Positions 44,560 through 56,929 are shown, counted from the stretch's first letter. The stretch: DNA of 64,000 nucleotides from Effrenium voratum (GCA_963377175.1 CAUJNA010003505.1:103501-167500), one strand, 5' to 3'. The notes: generated from the letters alone by a model not told the origin. Numbers and translations are program-made.

Positions 44560-46084
44560 CGCCTGAGCCGACGGACGCGCGGCGGATCCGCGGGCTGAAA
44601 TTAGACGACGACCAAAAGGATGGTTGTCCCCATTGGTTTCCCTCAACCAGCCGCCAAAGTAAAAAAGTCATGGTTTTCCGTCTGGTTTCCCTTGGCCCCT
44701 CCCCAAAAGGGTTTCCTGAAACACAAACGACACGCCAAGCCAACCTCAAAAGGGTCCAGGGAATGCTAAAGCGAAACCTTTTCTTGCCTGAAGCCATTTG
44801 GGCTCCCTTGTCCCTATGTTTATGAGCATGTGCCGTTTTCCCTTGATTTCCAAAAGACCAAACATCGCGGCTGGTCTTTGGTGTGACCAAAAGCCCCTTA
44901 ACCTTTAGGAAGCAAATGTGGCTTTTCCAGTAAACCAAACCTAAGGTGGTCGACCATGTGCTGGGGGCGGGGCAGAGGGAGTAACCCAAAAAGACAAAGC
45001 ATTTGAGTGCCGAGTCGGAGCAATTTGGCGCCGAGTACGCTGAAAAGAGGCCGCCTGTTCCGCATCCAGCGCTATTGTTTCCGGTGGCAACAGGGAACAA
45101 CCTTTCTCTCTTTTGGAGTTGACCATGTCTAGCAGGGAAAACATAAGTTAGGGAAAGCTGGGTCCATTAAAGTGGTTGCATGTTGAGGGGTTCTGAAAAA
45201 TACATTTGAGGGTGGACACCCACTTCAAGCCGGCATTCAGAAGATTAATGTGAGGATGCCGCTTTGATTCACCAAGATTGATGTTGACCCCTGATGGGTA
45301 GGCTTTATTGTTGTATCTGAAATTATAAGATCTTTCATTTGCAAGTCTTATTCAGATAGGCATATTAAGAAATTACACATACCAATCATACATTTTTCAG
45401 TAAACAGGCAATAATATGATCAAATAAACTGGAACATATAACAACATGAAGATTACACATATATTGAAATAGAAGTAACACACAGAGAAATCGTTAGAAG
45501 ACACACATATGTTGAGAAATAGATTAGCTGTATAAATCCATGCAAGATGAGTCTCTCCTCTGTATCACTCTCACCTTCTTTTATCCCATTATCAGCATCA
45601 AATCTCTGGGGGGAACTCCGACTCACTGCTAGGGGGGTCAACCAGCATTTTCATTGGGGGACCGAATCAGAGGCATGCAATCACGCGATCCTGAACAACA
45701 GACAGCGATGCCACGACTGTTGAGTTGGGGATGTCGAGAGGGAACCGGGCGCCGATTTTCTCCTATCCTGTTGAATGAACCACTAGTAAGCCATACAGTC
45801 AACCCATTTTGGGGTTGCTAAAAGCAAACACCACCATTTTGTGTGTCCGCCTATTTAGAGAACAGGTAGTGACTGGCTTAACCTTTTGGTGGACCATGCG
45901 CCTCATGTCCACTATGTTTTTTGGGTGCTGCTTGGCTTAAGAGGGCACCGGTTTCTGTTTGCCATCCAAACGCGGGGTTCCTTATTTTGCTCACTGTCAG
46001 GTTCCTGGACTTGCGTCACGCACCTTTCTTCGCAAATCCACTCCGGAAGTGAGTCATTTCGACGGATGGCCCTCTGCTCTGCAG
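44560..46084. other. Gene-free stretch with an A+T-rich island
   Basis: No supported exon. Bases 45290-45560 are distinctly A+T-rich compared with their surroundings and lack the usual dinoflagellate repeat words. A CCACCATTTTG...CGCCTATTT phrase near 45832 recurs at 42707 and belongs to a dispersed repeat. Confidence 0.5.
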
Positions 46085-46160
46085 ATGGCGCCGGCACACG
46101 GCCTGTTCTTCCACACGGAGGATGGAAATGCCCGGGCCTTCTTCATTTCGGCCGATCTGG
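46085..46160 (+). CDS. Candidate coding exon
   Basis: Acceptor CCCTCTGCTCTGCAG|ATG. Encodes MAPAHGLFFHTEDGNARAFF and ISADLG. The donor is unclear (no GT or GC in a good context before the palindromic repeat at 46172). Not recognised. Confidence 0.4.
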
Positions 46161-46171
46161 GGATGGAGATA

Positions 46172-46300
46172 CTGTGGATGGTTGCGAAATCCATTCCGCA
46201 CCACCCGCGAAACTCTGGTTTATGTTGATTCTCCTATAAATACCAACAAACAATGGTTTCAACCATGGTTTCAACGTGGTGCAGGATTGCGCCCATCCAC
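46172..46300. mobile_element. Palindromic repeat P1, copy 4
   Basis: CTGTGGATGGTTGCGAAATC at the left and GATTGCGCCCATCCACA at the right, with TAAATACCAACAAACAATGG in the centre. Confidence 0.85.
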
Positions 46301-46437
46301 ATATTTTAAGACATATAGGCGCAGACTGCTCCAGTCGAATGGGGTTGATTCCTTTTGTGTTCTCGTGAGCTGGTCTGTTGGGTTTCTTATATGATCTCAT
46401 GAGGTCGAAACCTTAATTTCCATCTTTCCAGGGGTTT

Positions 46438-46548
46438 CCCATTTGGGTATGGGTCAAAATAAACCACCAGGGACCGCAGGTTTTAGAAACCATGTTTCCA
46501 TTTACCAGGCAACCCATTTTGGGTACCTTCTTTTGACCCACACACATC
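46438..46548. mobile_element. Palindromic repeat P2, copy 5
   Basis: CCCATTTGGGTATGGGTCAA at the left, GGGACCGCAGGTTTTAGAAA inside, TTTTGACCCACACACAT at the right. Partial copies of the termini also occur near 56262-56306 and 57139-57165. Confidence 0.85.
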
Positions 46549-46715
46549 TCATTCTGGAGTGACTGTTTGGGCTTGGACCATTTCAGTGGTATGCCACAAG
46601 TCTGCACTTGGTGAGGGGCCAGCCCACTCAGGAAGTGAGCTTCGGCCATCTTTCTTTTCCAATAGCAGGAAGAACTGTCCCTGGCTTGAGAATGGGAGGT
46701 TGCGTTCTTTTACAG

Positions 46716-46793
46716 CCTGCGCTTGAAAACGCAGTGCCCGGCCAACCCCGAAAGGGCCAATTGAGCGAAGAGTTTGAGCGGTTCTGCTGTCAG
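46716..46793 (+). CDS. Candidate coding exon
   Basis: Strong acceptor TTCTTTTACAG and donor CTGTCAG|GTTTGT enclose 26 whole codons: PALENAVPGQPRKGQLSEEF then ERFCCQ. A second frame is open to a TGA at its end, but is shorter. Product not recognised. Confidence 0.5.
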
Positions 46794-47907
46794 GTTTGTC
46801 GGAATTATGGTCATTGTCCAGTGTTTGCCTGGCTTTGCCCTGGATGCAACAAGCTAGCTTTGTTGAGGGTCGAAGTTGAGTTGAGGTGTCAGGAACTCAG
46901 GAGCCCTACCCCCTGGTCCCCCCCCCACCCGCCAACTGTGAAGGCCTTACTTTTCCCTAAACCGGGCTTGTTCAGGGGGGGGGGCCTTTCCTGGCAGGAG
47001 GGTAATTGATGTTTCGAGACAGTGCTACCGAAGCTTACAGCAAATGGTTGGTTTCGGGAAGCCACTATTCCTATTGGAGGGGGGTGCATGGGATTCGAGT
47101 CCCACTTTTGCCTTTCAGTGCTAAAGTTGTCATGGCAAATCCACCACTTTGGTATCAAACAAAAAACGATTTTCCACAGCTGTGGTTTGCTCCCTGCGGT
47201 TGAACATCATGCTGCCCCCTTATGGATAACCCCTCAGGCTTTGAATCAGGGGGTTCCTTTCGAACAAGAAAAGCACACGTATCAGGGTCTTTTTCTACTG
47301 CAATGCATAAGGGGGGGGGTTCGAAACCAAACGGCAACATCAAGGGAGAGCTCAGGGGGGTTGTTTTGATGTCAAACCACACAAGTGGCCACACAGCAAA
47401 GTCTCACCATCATTCCCTCAGTGGGTAGGCATTCGTAGAAGCCTCAATGATTTTGATTCCGCAACTGTGATTCCCCGACTCTTTTAGCACTCGTTTGTCA
47501 CTTCCATGGGTATTTCATGGATTTGGGATCAATCAAGACCCAGTTGTGTTCCTTTGGAGAGCATTCCCCTTGAACATAAGAGCTCTGGGAAGAACACTCG
47601 CCCGTGGACACCCCGCACACGTAAAGACCTGGTTTTCCCAAAGTCCTGCGGAACAAGATGATATGAGGGAGACGGCAACCTCTGGTCACGTTTGGGGAAG
47701 GGATGCCCCAAGAGCCGGGCCCTGGGGAGCGTTTGCATCTCTCGGTGCTCCGCCCCTTGGCCAAGCGAGCGAGCTCGATTCGATGCTCCGGCCACATGGG
47801 ACACCCTGGCACCGGCCAGTGGACGAAACTCGCGCATTCAGCATCCCTCGCCCCATGGTACAGCATGTTATCCGGCCATGTGCCCGAGACTTTTCCACAC
47901 GGTGCAG

Positions 47908-47949
47908 GACGTGTTCGGCTTGCCTTCGCAGCTAACGATCTATGCGCCC
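47908..47949 (+). CDS. Candidate coding micro-exon
   Basis: Acceptor CGGTGCAG and a GTGAGC donor enclose 14 whole codons, DVFGLPSQLTIYAP. The surrounding 47690-48010 region is open in all three + frames with coding-like composition, so neighbouring exon boundaries cannot be chosen by eye. Confidence 0.4.
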
Positions 47950-48088
47950 GTGAGCGGTTGCCGGTGGCCTCATGCAAGCCGGAAGATCTTGGCGTCTTTG
48001 CCGTACGCGCTGTTTCGTGCGCCCACAGTTTTTCTTTTCGGTGTGGTCAAAGCTGAGGTCGTTTCGGGATTATTCCTTTGAGCCCCAG

Positions 48089-48221
48089 CTCTCGGCCTTT
48101 CGAGCGAGGCTACTGAAGACGCGGGGCCGGGGCTGTTGGACGAGTTCGCCACTATTCCGTGCGGGCGCCTGGAGGGATCTTTGGGCAAGTTTGGTCACGA
48201 GCTCACTTGGTTGATTCGGGG
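48089..48221 (+). CDS. Candidate coding exon
   Basis: After GAGCCCCAG one frame encodes EATEDAGPGLLDEFATIP and CGRLEGSLGKFGHELTWLIR. It leaves at GGG|GTAACA, or reads two bases further to a TAA at 48223-48225. The composition is strongly coding. Not recognised. Confidence 0.55.
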
Positions 48222-49104
48222 GTAACACGGGATTTGCCCTATGAAGGTAAACAAAACCAAACAAATATCGGTGTGAATAACTAGAATCAGGTTGACGATA
48301 CTTGAAACACAAATTAAGCCATGGTCATAGGAGCGGCGTCTTAGTCATGTGTAGCCTCTCACATTATTTGTGTAAGAGGGTTGTGAGCACACTTGTACTG
48401 TAAGTAGGACAACAGGGTGACTCCCAACCAACTCCCAAACAAGTGCCACTTACTCAAATCCCACTGGAAATGAGCACCGATTCGTCTCTCCATGTGGGAC
48501 AAACGCTTTGAGGTTGAGAGCGGGCCGCCATGGGGCCTGTGTTTTTGACATTTTTGACATTAGCCTTTTTGCGCCTTGGCATGGATGGATGCACTTTTAC
48601 TCGCACATGCGGTGTTCGAATATTTTTTTGAGAATGCCACCCACCGCAAGCATCTTTCCTCTCCCCCGATTTCTAGCAATGAGTATTCTTCAAGGATTCC
48701 CTTGGCATTCCCTTGGCATGCCCCTACACTTCCCCTAGAATTCCTTGTTCCTTTTGTATTAGCTTGGTTTCAGCATTCCCCTAGTGCCGCCGACTTCTGC
48801 TGCGGTTGCCGGAACAAGTAGTGACAGGTTCCTTTGATTTGGATGATTGAAATGATGACTCTGATGGTTAATACATGTTTGCCTTGGAGCTGGCCTAGCC
48901 CTCGGAGCTGAGGGCGGGAGTCGGGAGTGGGAAGGGGCGGTGCGTCGCTCGTGACCTGCTTTTCCTTCACGCCACTCACGCACGTGCCGACGCACGCACG
49001 TGCTCACACATGCATCCATTCTCCCCGCTGTTGGTTTTCAGATTGCTTGACCTGCACGTATGGCTTCCCCCCCTCCCCCCTAGAACAATTTGTCATCCGT
49101 GAAG

Positions 49105-49305
49105 AGCAGGCTGGGCTGAAGCAGTTGAGCGGGTGTGGTCCCTCCCCCGCCCGTTAAAGAGAAGACTGGGCTGAAGCAGTTGACCGGGTGTGCTTATCAT
49201 GCCCCACCGGGCTGAAGCAGTTGAGTGGGTGTGCTTATCATGCTCCCTTCCCCGGTGAAAGACAAGATTGGGCTGAAGCAGTTGAGCGGGTGTGCTTATC
49301 ATGCC
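49105..49305. repeat. GGGCTGAAGCAGTTGAGCGGG repeat
   Basis: Four copies of GGGCTGAAGCAGTTGA(G/C)(C/T)GGG, followed by TGTGCTTATCATGC in most, with C-rich linkers. Confidence 0.9.
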
Positions 49306-49332
49306 CCCCCACCCCCACCACCCTACTGGTCG

Positions 49333-49455
49333 TGGGCAGGTCGTAAGTGAGAACGTGGGCGGGTCGCAAGTGATTCTGGGCAGGTCGCAAGTGATGGAGG
49401 AGGTCGCAAAAGATTCGGAGGTCGCAAGTGAGAACATGGGCAGGTCGCAAGTGAT
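49333..49455. repeat. GGCAGGTCGCAAGTGA repeat
   Basis: Six copies of (GGGC)AGGTCGCAAGTGA(T/G) at 12-30 bp spacing. Confidence 0.9.
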
Positions 49456-49787
49456 GCGGCAGCTAGTGGGAAGTGGAGGTGGAGTGTGGAATTTGGAGTT
49501 TGGGGAATGCCCAAGTTGCAACCTGGCGCTGGCGCTGCGTTGTTTAACGGGTCAAGACTTTTCTCCGACTTCGGGCCTCGGATCTGATCGTTTGATGGGT
49601 GTTGAAAATTCTAAAGTGAAGGTGCAAAATGGGATCCCTCCGTCTTTGAGTGGTTCGTTGTGTGTTGTGTGTTGCGCTTGAAGTCTTCAGGGTCTCTTCC
49701 TTCGTTTTTGTTGTTGGGTGGGCGCTGGTGGCTTTCGGGCCCAGGAGCTAAGTGGAGCTGCCTAGAACCCGCCGAGGAGCCGTTTAG

Positions 49788-49961
49788 GAGCTACGGGTCT
49801 TGCTGGGTGCGTTGTATTGCGCGGCGCAAACACTGCTGGCCGCGGCGGACCAGCTTGAGGACGAAAATCTGGGCCTGCTGCAGCCCGGGCCGTTGGCCGC
49901 AGCCAAGGCGGAGGTGGCGCGGCTTTGCCCTCACCTTCAAACCCTCATCTGGCCCAAGTAA
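49788..49961 (+). CDS. Terminal exon of unidentified gene
   Basis: The acceptor GCCGTTTAG closes the frame (TAG) just before the exon, so the start is well fixed. It encodes ELRVLLGALYCAAQTLLAAA, DQLEDENLGLLQPGP and AKAEVARLCPHLQTLIWPK, then a TAA. The Ala/Leu-rich helical composition and third-position G/C are typical of real exons here. No family recognised. Confidence 0.6.
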   Translation, partial: ELRVLLGALYCAAQTLLAAADQLEDENLGLLQPGPLAAAKAEVARLCPHLQTLIWPK

Positions 49962-50109
49962 GCCAAGAGCAACGCTTCTTTGAACATGACCCGGGTTGTG
50001 TACCTTTGAAGGCTTCGCCGGACTTCATCGCTCCCTTCATAGATCATGGGAGTCCCCTACATGATGCTGAGCGTGGATGGGCAGCTTGACTGAACTAATA
50101 AACTTTATG

Positions 50110-50475
<366 letters not shown>

Positions 50476-50588
50476 GATTGGTTGATTGACTGACTGAGTA
50501 TATCGTCAAAATGCTCTGTCCCAATGTGTAACCCTGACTATGCTATGTGATCTGCTTGTTTAATTCCAGCATCAGTCATAGGCTCCAG

Positions 50589-50733
50589 TCTGCATGTCAT
50601 CCATCCCGTCGGACGCTCGAAAATCTACCTGAGGCCGCCGGCTCTGGTGACGAAAACGGACTACTTCTACAAACGGGTCAAACGTGATTTGAAGCGCCTT
50701 GCCTGCGTCAGCTCGCGAGCCGTGCATCTTTGA
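50589..50733 (+). CDS. Terminal exon of unidentified gene
   Basis: Acceptor TAGGCTCCAG|T, phase 2. Encodes LHVIHPVGRSKIYLRPPALV and TKTDYFYKRVKRDLKRLACV, ending SSRAVHL and a TGA at 50731. Basic C-terminus. It lies 112 bp after the satellite series and 628 bp after the preceding terminal exon, so it belongs to a different transcript or an alternative end. Confidence 0.5.
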
Positions 50734-50900
50734 TAACTACTATGGGACGTGGGGGATGATGCCGCTTAACCGGTCTTGGGTCAGACGATGCTCCAGGGGC
50801 TGAGCAGCCTTCCAGACAACGACCCCGCCGACCAGAATCCCCGTCCGACGGTGCACCTCAGCGATCATGTCTCAGGGAGGTTGCCTAGCTTAGGTGCCGC

Positions 50901-51200
50901 TTAATTCTTTGCTTTGGCTTGAAGCAGCCGCCGTCCTGATTGGAAGAACAATGTCAATTCATAAAGTGTTAGTGCCTGACGACTAGCCAGGGCAAGAATT
51001 GTTAAATTCAGCTTATCCACATCTAAGTACGCTTGTAGTGCATGTTGCATCTGAAACTCTTTCTTGAAATTCATGTGCTGCGGGCTAGCAGAAGGGCATG
51101 ACAGTGGGAAGCCCACTGCCTGCCACAGTTGTTGTTTCTGTTTGGCGAGCTGGAGAACTGGCGGAAAGTTGCCACTGCCTTGGGTCCATTGCAAATCCAA
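50901..51200 (-). CDS. Hypothetical minus-strand ORF, 99 codons
   Basis: Open with protein-like composition: FPPVLQLAKQKQQLWQAVGF, MNFKKEFQMQHALQAYLDVD and ALTLYELTLFFQSGRRLL, ending in TAA. The apparent start is a TTG; the first ATG lies about 40 codons in. It is the only convincing minus-strand candidate, so it could be a retroelement fragment. Not recognised. Confidence 0.3.
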   Translation of the reverse strand: MDLQWTQGSGNFPPVLQLAKQKQQLWQAVGFPLSCPSASPQHMNFKKEFQMQHALQAYLDVDKLNLTILALASRQALTLYELTLFFQSGRRLLQAKAKN

Positions 51201-51764
51201 CGCGCGGGGTGACGAATCAATGTATGGCCCATACTGAATGCGTGGGGCGTAAGCAGATCAAGCGCAGTACGATTTGAGCAATTTTAATACGGGCCCCTGC
51301 AACTTGGCGCTTTAGTGAACATGTCACAGTGTCAATGTCCGGCCCAGGGAGATTCGGTGACCAGGACTTCCAGTCAACGCGTCGCTGTGCGCAGACACTG
51401 GCTTAACACAAGCAGCCGCATATGAGGCATAGCCCTAGTGTGCCTGACTGGCCCATGACATCGGTTCCATTTGCGCAACTGAGGCCTGGATCGGGCATGC
51501 TCGCATCAACCAGAGCGCATGAATGTACTGATGCATGCGTGCTCTTCCGTGTTTTTCAGGTATCAGAAACGCAGGCTCCATGGTGACCCCTGAGAGCGCC
51601 GCCATGGGGCCTGTGCTTTTACATCAGCCTTTTCTAACCTTGTTAGAGCAGAGGCTGATACACACAGTCTATATATAATATATCTATTTTCAATAGACAT
51701 GCGAGAGAGATTTCTAGTATTTTGACGGGATACGTGACGCGCGGACAGCGTCATTTTTTGATGA

Positions 51765-52010
51765 GTGACGACAAGCGACGGAGGAGCGACCGACGACGGA
51801 GCGACGGCAGGGCGAGGACGGGGTGGCAGCGGGGCGTGCCAAAAACAGAAGGCCTAGTTTGGCCTAACTAGACCTTAATAAGGTCTATATTGGCCAAACT
51901 AGACCTTAAACTAGAGCTTATTTTTGGCGCTCCCCGCCTCGCCGCTCCATCGTTGCCCCGTCGTCGCTCCGTCGTCGCTCCGTCGTCGGCTTGTCGTCGA
52001 TCCGCCGTTT
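51765..52010. mobile_element. Foldback element with GACGACGGAGC arms
   Basis: A near-symmetrical palindrome centred at about 51888 (TAGACCTTAATAAGGTCTA). Inner arms are CTAGTTTGGCC/GGCCAAACTAG. Outer arms are GACGACGGAGCGACGG against GTCGTCGCTCCGTCGTC, each about 100 bp. It has no coding capacity and would be an unstable cruciform. Confidence 0.8.
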
Positions 52011-52830
52011 TGCTGCCGCCAGCCTGGCGTCGTCCGTCGCCACTTTGACCGCCCATGTCATTTTATGCCGTCGCGGCCCGTCGTACCACTTTTGACCTAT
52101 TAACTAACACATGTCCTTTGGAACTAGACAATATATATGTATGTTATACATACATATATATATATTTACATATGTGGCACAGGTTTTTCTCGATGCGATG
52201 TTTGGCCATTGCAGATGGACCCCTCCTTACTGGTTCCTGGGGTCTAGCCGTGGCGTTCGAAGCATTGAACAATGTTGGAAAGATTGGGAAATCTGAGAAG
52301 TTTTTTTCAGCCCAAAACAAATCCCCTGGTTCCAGTGCTTGCCGCGATAGCAGGGCTTCTTTGCGACCACAGTCTGGACCAGACGTATCTTAGACATCAA
52401 ACAAGTCCTCCTGCTAGTGACTATGCAACCAACAAAGTCGTATGAATGGGGGGATGTCTTGGGTGACCCAAAACGGGCTCCATCAAATAAAGCGGCAAAG
52501 TAGTGGTCTCACAGGATTGGCCCACTTTGGTATCAGCGAAATGTCAGAACAACGGTGGTTTGAAATGTCAGAGCAAGGTTGATTTCCCACAAAGTGCATT
52601 AAGGAATCAGAAAAGAGTTTTGGCAAGCATGGGTCTACTCAAGTGATATCCTCAACATTATCCTCTAAGCGGTGGTTTAATTGAACCCACCGGGTCCCGA
52701 AAAACAATTTTGGAGCCCCCTCAAAACTTGTGGTTTGAAAGTAAACAAGCCTAGATGCATGAGAATTGAGAAGCCCTGGACACGTAGCTGGATGGCCAAG
52801 CTGGTTTTTTCAAGATTCTTTTACCCCAAG

Positions 52831-52938
52831 CTCGACGACAGCTGAGGCTGTCTGGTGCGCTGCAGGCCGCCGAAGAGTTCTTCTTCTTCTTTGACAAGGC
52901 CGGGGTCTCGCGGGCTGAGGCGTTCGGCATGGGGTCTG
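52831..52938 (+). CDS. Candidate coding exon
   Basis: A pyrimidine-rich acceptor (ATTCTTTTACCCCAAG) and a GTAGGA donor enclose RRQLRLSGALQAAEEFFFFF and DKAGVSRAEAFGMGS. Phase 1 in and out, which joins in frame with the next exon. Not recognised. Confidence 0.5.
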
Positions 52939-54030
52939 GTAGGATAACCTTGGCGACGCTGTTTCTGCTAGAGGCGGCTTGGGGGTTTCTAAATTCCAAC
53001 CGCAAATTGCCAGGGCATAAAAACACGGTGCCCCAATTGGCCAGACTGAAGACCATCTTTTTTGCCCGCTTTCCCTGTGATTTCTTTCCTTCTTCTTTCA
53101 AGGGATACCAGATGGAAGCGGTTTTTTATTCCGTTCCCATCCTGTGCCTTGGCAATGTTGACTCCCTATGAATCAACCCCAGGTTATTTATAGGGGGGTG
53201 TCCCTGGCTTTAGTGGGGATTCACCACTTTTGGAGGGGAACACCCCCCCCGCCCGTATGGGATCAACATTAACAAGGCAAGTCATTGAATGAATATCCAA
53301 CGGCCGTGCACAGCCACAAATCAAACACCGGGCAATCGGAGCAGGAGTGGCTTTTTGTGGGGTGCCTTTCCGATCTGTATCCCTTTTCACAGTTTTGGGG
53401 ACACTTCTTGCACGATGGGGAACACGCTCGAAATGGTTGGTGAGCATAAATGATGTCCACCACAGGTCCAACCATGAGATGTCGGTCAACATTTGCGATA
53501 GTCCATAGTGAGTTTAAGAGGGGCACTGGGAAACAATCTGAAGTTTCTGCTGGCAGAGAGACTCGCCAAGTTTTCCCATGTCCATGTGACCTCACATGAC
53601 TTCGTGCATCAATGTGTGTTCCTTCAAACCAGGCATTTTTAGGTTTTCTTCGGGTTCCCTTCAAGACCCATCCAGAAAGGGCTCAACTGATGGGCAAAAT
53701 CTGCTTCGCACCAGCTTGGGTGGATGCGTTTGTCTAATTTAGATGAATACTGGAGACCCGCCAGTTGGGTGCGAAGCGATTCTGTTCATCCACAACAGTG
53801 CTTTTGTGTAGGTGTCCTTTGTTTGCTTCAAAACACCTCCAGAAAGGGGTAACTACATGGACGTGTGCTTTTTAGAGGGACCCTTTTCATCATGGACGAA
53901 AGGGAAACCACAATGAGCACCATGAACACCCACCAATGAACACCATGAACACATGGCTTCTTAGAGGGACCCTCCAAGGAACACCCACCAGGTGTTTTTT
54001 GGAGGGCCCCCAGCCTGGCTTAGTCCATAG

Positions 54031-54133
54031 CCGCGGTGAAGTTTGCGGAGTCCAGGTGGCGCTTCGGGGCCCTGGGCCGTTGGTGGTGGTGCAGCTGCCG
54101 GATTTGCAAGGCGGACAAACTGGCGCCATTTCG
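54031..54133 (+). CDS. Candidate coding exon
   Basis: Acceptor AGTCCATAG and donor TTTCG|GTAGGC. Encodes AVKFAESRWRFGALGRWWWC followed by SCRICKADKLAPF; the CxCxxC could bind metal. A second frame (VALRGPGPLVVVQLPDLQGG) is also coding-like, so the choice rests on splice fit and phase. Confidence 0.4.
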
Positions 54134-55392
54134 GTAGGCCATTCAGTCAGCCCCCAGACTCCAGACCGGGGATGATTTTTTACGACATGGTTTTGGGTAG
54201 GTTTTGTTTATGACTCAGATTTGGGACAGGACGGGAGAGCGTGAGAGGATCTCGCTGTGTCGTGACTTGATGCGCCCAGCCTCCTGATGCCTTTTCATCG
54301 CCATTTTGCGCCATGAATCCTTTGAATTGACAAAGTTGTCATGAGGATGGTCCACTTTGGTATCACAGAAGGGTTATTCCCCACAACCCTGAAAGCAGCC
54401 TTGGAGCCGGCATGGACGATGTGGTTTCCCAGGTCCTAAATACTAGTATCCTAAATGCTTGCAAGTGGGGAACGCACAAGATCCTGTGATTCGCTGTGTG
54501 TTTGGCGTGCTTGCTTCTTTTACATCAACTGTAGGGCCTACGCCGATGGGATAGTCATTAACCCCTCCAAAAGGATCATGAGGGGTTCCGATTTTCAGGC
54601 AACTGTGACCGCGATCCAGGGAGTTTTGATCATGGCACATACGTATGTGCTTGATGCCATCATGACTTTTTGCCCCGGGACCTCCTCAAGAAATCAAGTA
54701 AGCACCATGAATTGGATCACAAGACCTCCTTTAGAGCTGTTTTGGAGACGGAACCCCTGCTATCTCACCTTCCATTGGCAATCTGAGTCTGGACAATTGT
54801 GAAACCCCCGAGGTTTGGTCAAAACCTCCGCATTGTCCATTTAGGGCACAACGTGTCCTCACTAAATGTCCCATGTCCCCTTGGGAAGCAACTCAGTTTG
54901 ACCTCGGCTCGTATGGTTTGAAAGGGAAGCCCACAGAAACGCAACCAGTTACCTCCGGATGCGTGGAGATATTGGGGGGGGGGGGGGGGCGGGGGTTCCC
55001 GAAAAAGGTGATGGGTTCCGCTAAACCCTGGGTTCTCCTTGGAGGCTCCCTTGTCTTGGTGGTCAATGGACCCTGCAGCTCCCTGAGCTCAGAGGCAACG
55101 TGGCTCACGAGCTGTTGGGTTTCTGAAGCAGAAGGCGCCCCATGGTGGAAAACAGGGAGGGCCATTTCTGTGCCAAAGCCGGGGGTTAAGGTGACACTTC
55201 AGGCATCGAGGTGAACACATAGCTCCGTTCACCCCCATGGTTCCCAAAAGGCGTGGGAACCGCAACCATTGAATCCACACCAGCCACGCTCATAGATTCA
55301 TTGACCTTTGCCATTGCTTAGCTTGTTAACCTTGGGCCTTTCCTTGATTGTTCATGTTCCCCTTCAACCAGCAAAAAAGTCACTTTTTGCAG

Positions 55393-55499
55393 CGGTCCAA
55401 GTCCGGCCAAGAAATCTATGTTGATGTGAGCGAAGCTCACATCCAGCAGCCTATGGTGACGAGGTCCCGCGCGCATCTTCGACGACGACCCAACGTTAC
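55393..55499 (+). CDS. Candidate coding exon
   Basis: Acceptor GTCACTTTTTGCAG, donor CGTTAC|GTGTGG. Encodes RSKSGQEIYVDVSEAHIQQP and MVTRSRAHLRRRPNV. Its entry phase (0) does not match the exit phase of the exon at 54133, so an exon is missing or the boundary is off. Confidence 0.35.
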
Positions 55500-56587
55500 G
55501 TGTGGTCAGCGATGTGCCTGGCCTTGCCAGGGGCCCCGGGGCCCCGGCCTTGCCAGGTTTCTGACCGGGGTCAAAAGATACCGTCATCTGCAGTAAATGG
55601 GGGTGACATATAGCACACTGAATACACATCACTAGGAAGCGACGAGGGTTGGACAAAGAAAGAACGGTTTCACCGTGATGGAACAGCCGGTGTGGTTCGT
55701 TTGGTCATGGTCTCGACTGAAGTGGTGCCCTTTTTTCCCATGGCCCTTGGTTGGGGTTCAATTTGCGGGGTCGGTGCTCCAGAAATTTGACGCCTGTTTA
55801 GCCTCTTACCATCAGGGTCCTTGACCAGCGCCCAAAACCAACTAGGGCCATGCGAGCATCTGTTCCGACCTGGCTTAATGGGAACCCCGAATTAAGAAAC
55901 CCCAGTGTATTGATAGGGGGTGTCTGTGTTTCGAGGGGGATTCACCATTGGAGGGAATGGGTTTATTAGCCTGGGGTCAACATTAATTGGGGTGATAGTA
56001 AAGCCTGTGTAAACCGTCATAACCATGGTAGAACCTAAAGTCAATGGGTGAAAGGCGCGCTCATGCTTTGGGCTGAAAGACATGACCCGAGAGACGTTAA
56101 GAACATAGGGAAATAAGAGACTTCCGCTTGACGAAAGGAGGCCAACATGACACCAGTTGAACTGGTCCGGCTCTTTGATGAGCGTTTCGCCCTTTTGGTT
56201 GGCAAAGGGAGACCAAAAGGAAACCAAGCATTTGGGAGACCACCATGTTGAGAACCCCCCATGTGGCTGTGGGTCAAAGACCTGTACCCCTGGTCAACAT
56301 CAAAATAGGTGGCAAATTGATGTTCATCCACCCTAAAATGTAGCCGTAGGTTATGCCCCATGGCCATGTGAATGTATTCCACCCGTTGCCTGAAGAGGAA
56401 ACCAGAAGGCGGCTTCAGAGAGCCTTCCGCGGCAACCAGGGAATTGGTTCTCTGCTGGAAACCCTGTGGCTGGTTTCCCCTGCCAGAAGGCCATGCCTCA
56501 AAATACGGCCACGCCCAAGATCCTCTCAACACAAAGGGTGGTTGAATTACCCACAAAGTGGCAAGGTGTCCAACGCTCTCCAAGCAG

Positions 56588-56929
56588 ATGCATGAGCCCG
56601 GCTCAAAGCAGTGCGTGCAGTACTCCAAGTTGCTGCGGCTTCTTGCAGAACGGCGCCGTCCCACAGCTTGGTTCCTCCCCAAAGCCGTGTATCATCAACT
56701 CCGCGTCCTCTTCGTCGTTTTGGACACTTGGTGCTATGTGGATGCGGAGAAGTGGCAAAGACTGGCTCCCGCAGTTGAGCGAACCACTAGGAGCCACTTC
56801 CGGTTGCATCAAATCCCAGTGCTTTCGGGCCCAAAGACCGCAAGATCTGTACTGGAAGTTGCCTCACCGTTTGCGGAGAAAGCACAACAGCATCGACCTC
56901 GTGGTGAAACGTTTCAGTCCTGGTGCTGA
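56588..56929 (+). CDS. Hypothetical protein-coding segment
   Basis: 113 codons from an ATG: MHEPGSKQCVQYSKLLRLLA, RPTAWFLPKAVYHQLRVLFV, VLDTWCYVDAEKWQRLAPAV and a Ser/Arg-containing end at a TGA. A second + frame takes over with plausible sequence near 56830-56960 (LYWKLPHRLRRKHNSIDLVV), hinting at a frameshift. Not recognised; an exon or a retroelement fragment. Confidence 0.35.
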   Translation: MHEPGSKQCVQYSKLLRLLAERRRPTAWFLPKAVYHQLRVLFVVLDTWCYVDAEKWQRLAPAVERTTRSHFRLHQIPVLSGPKTARSVLEVASPFAEKAQQHRPRGETFQSWC

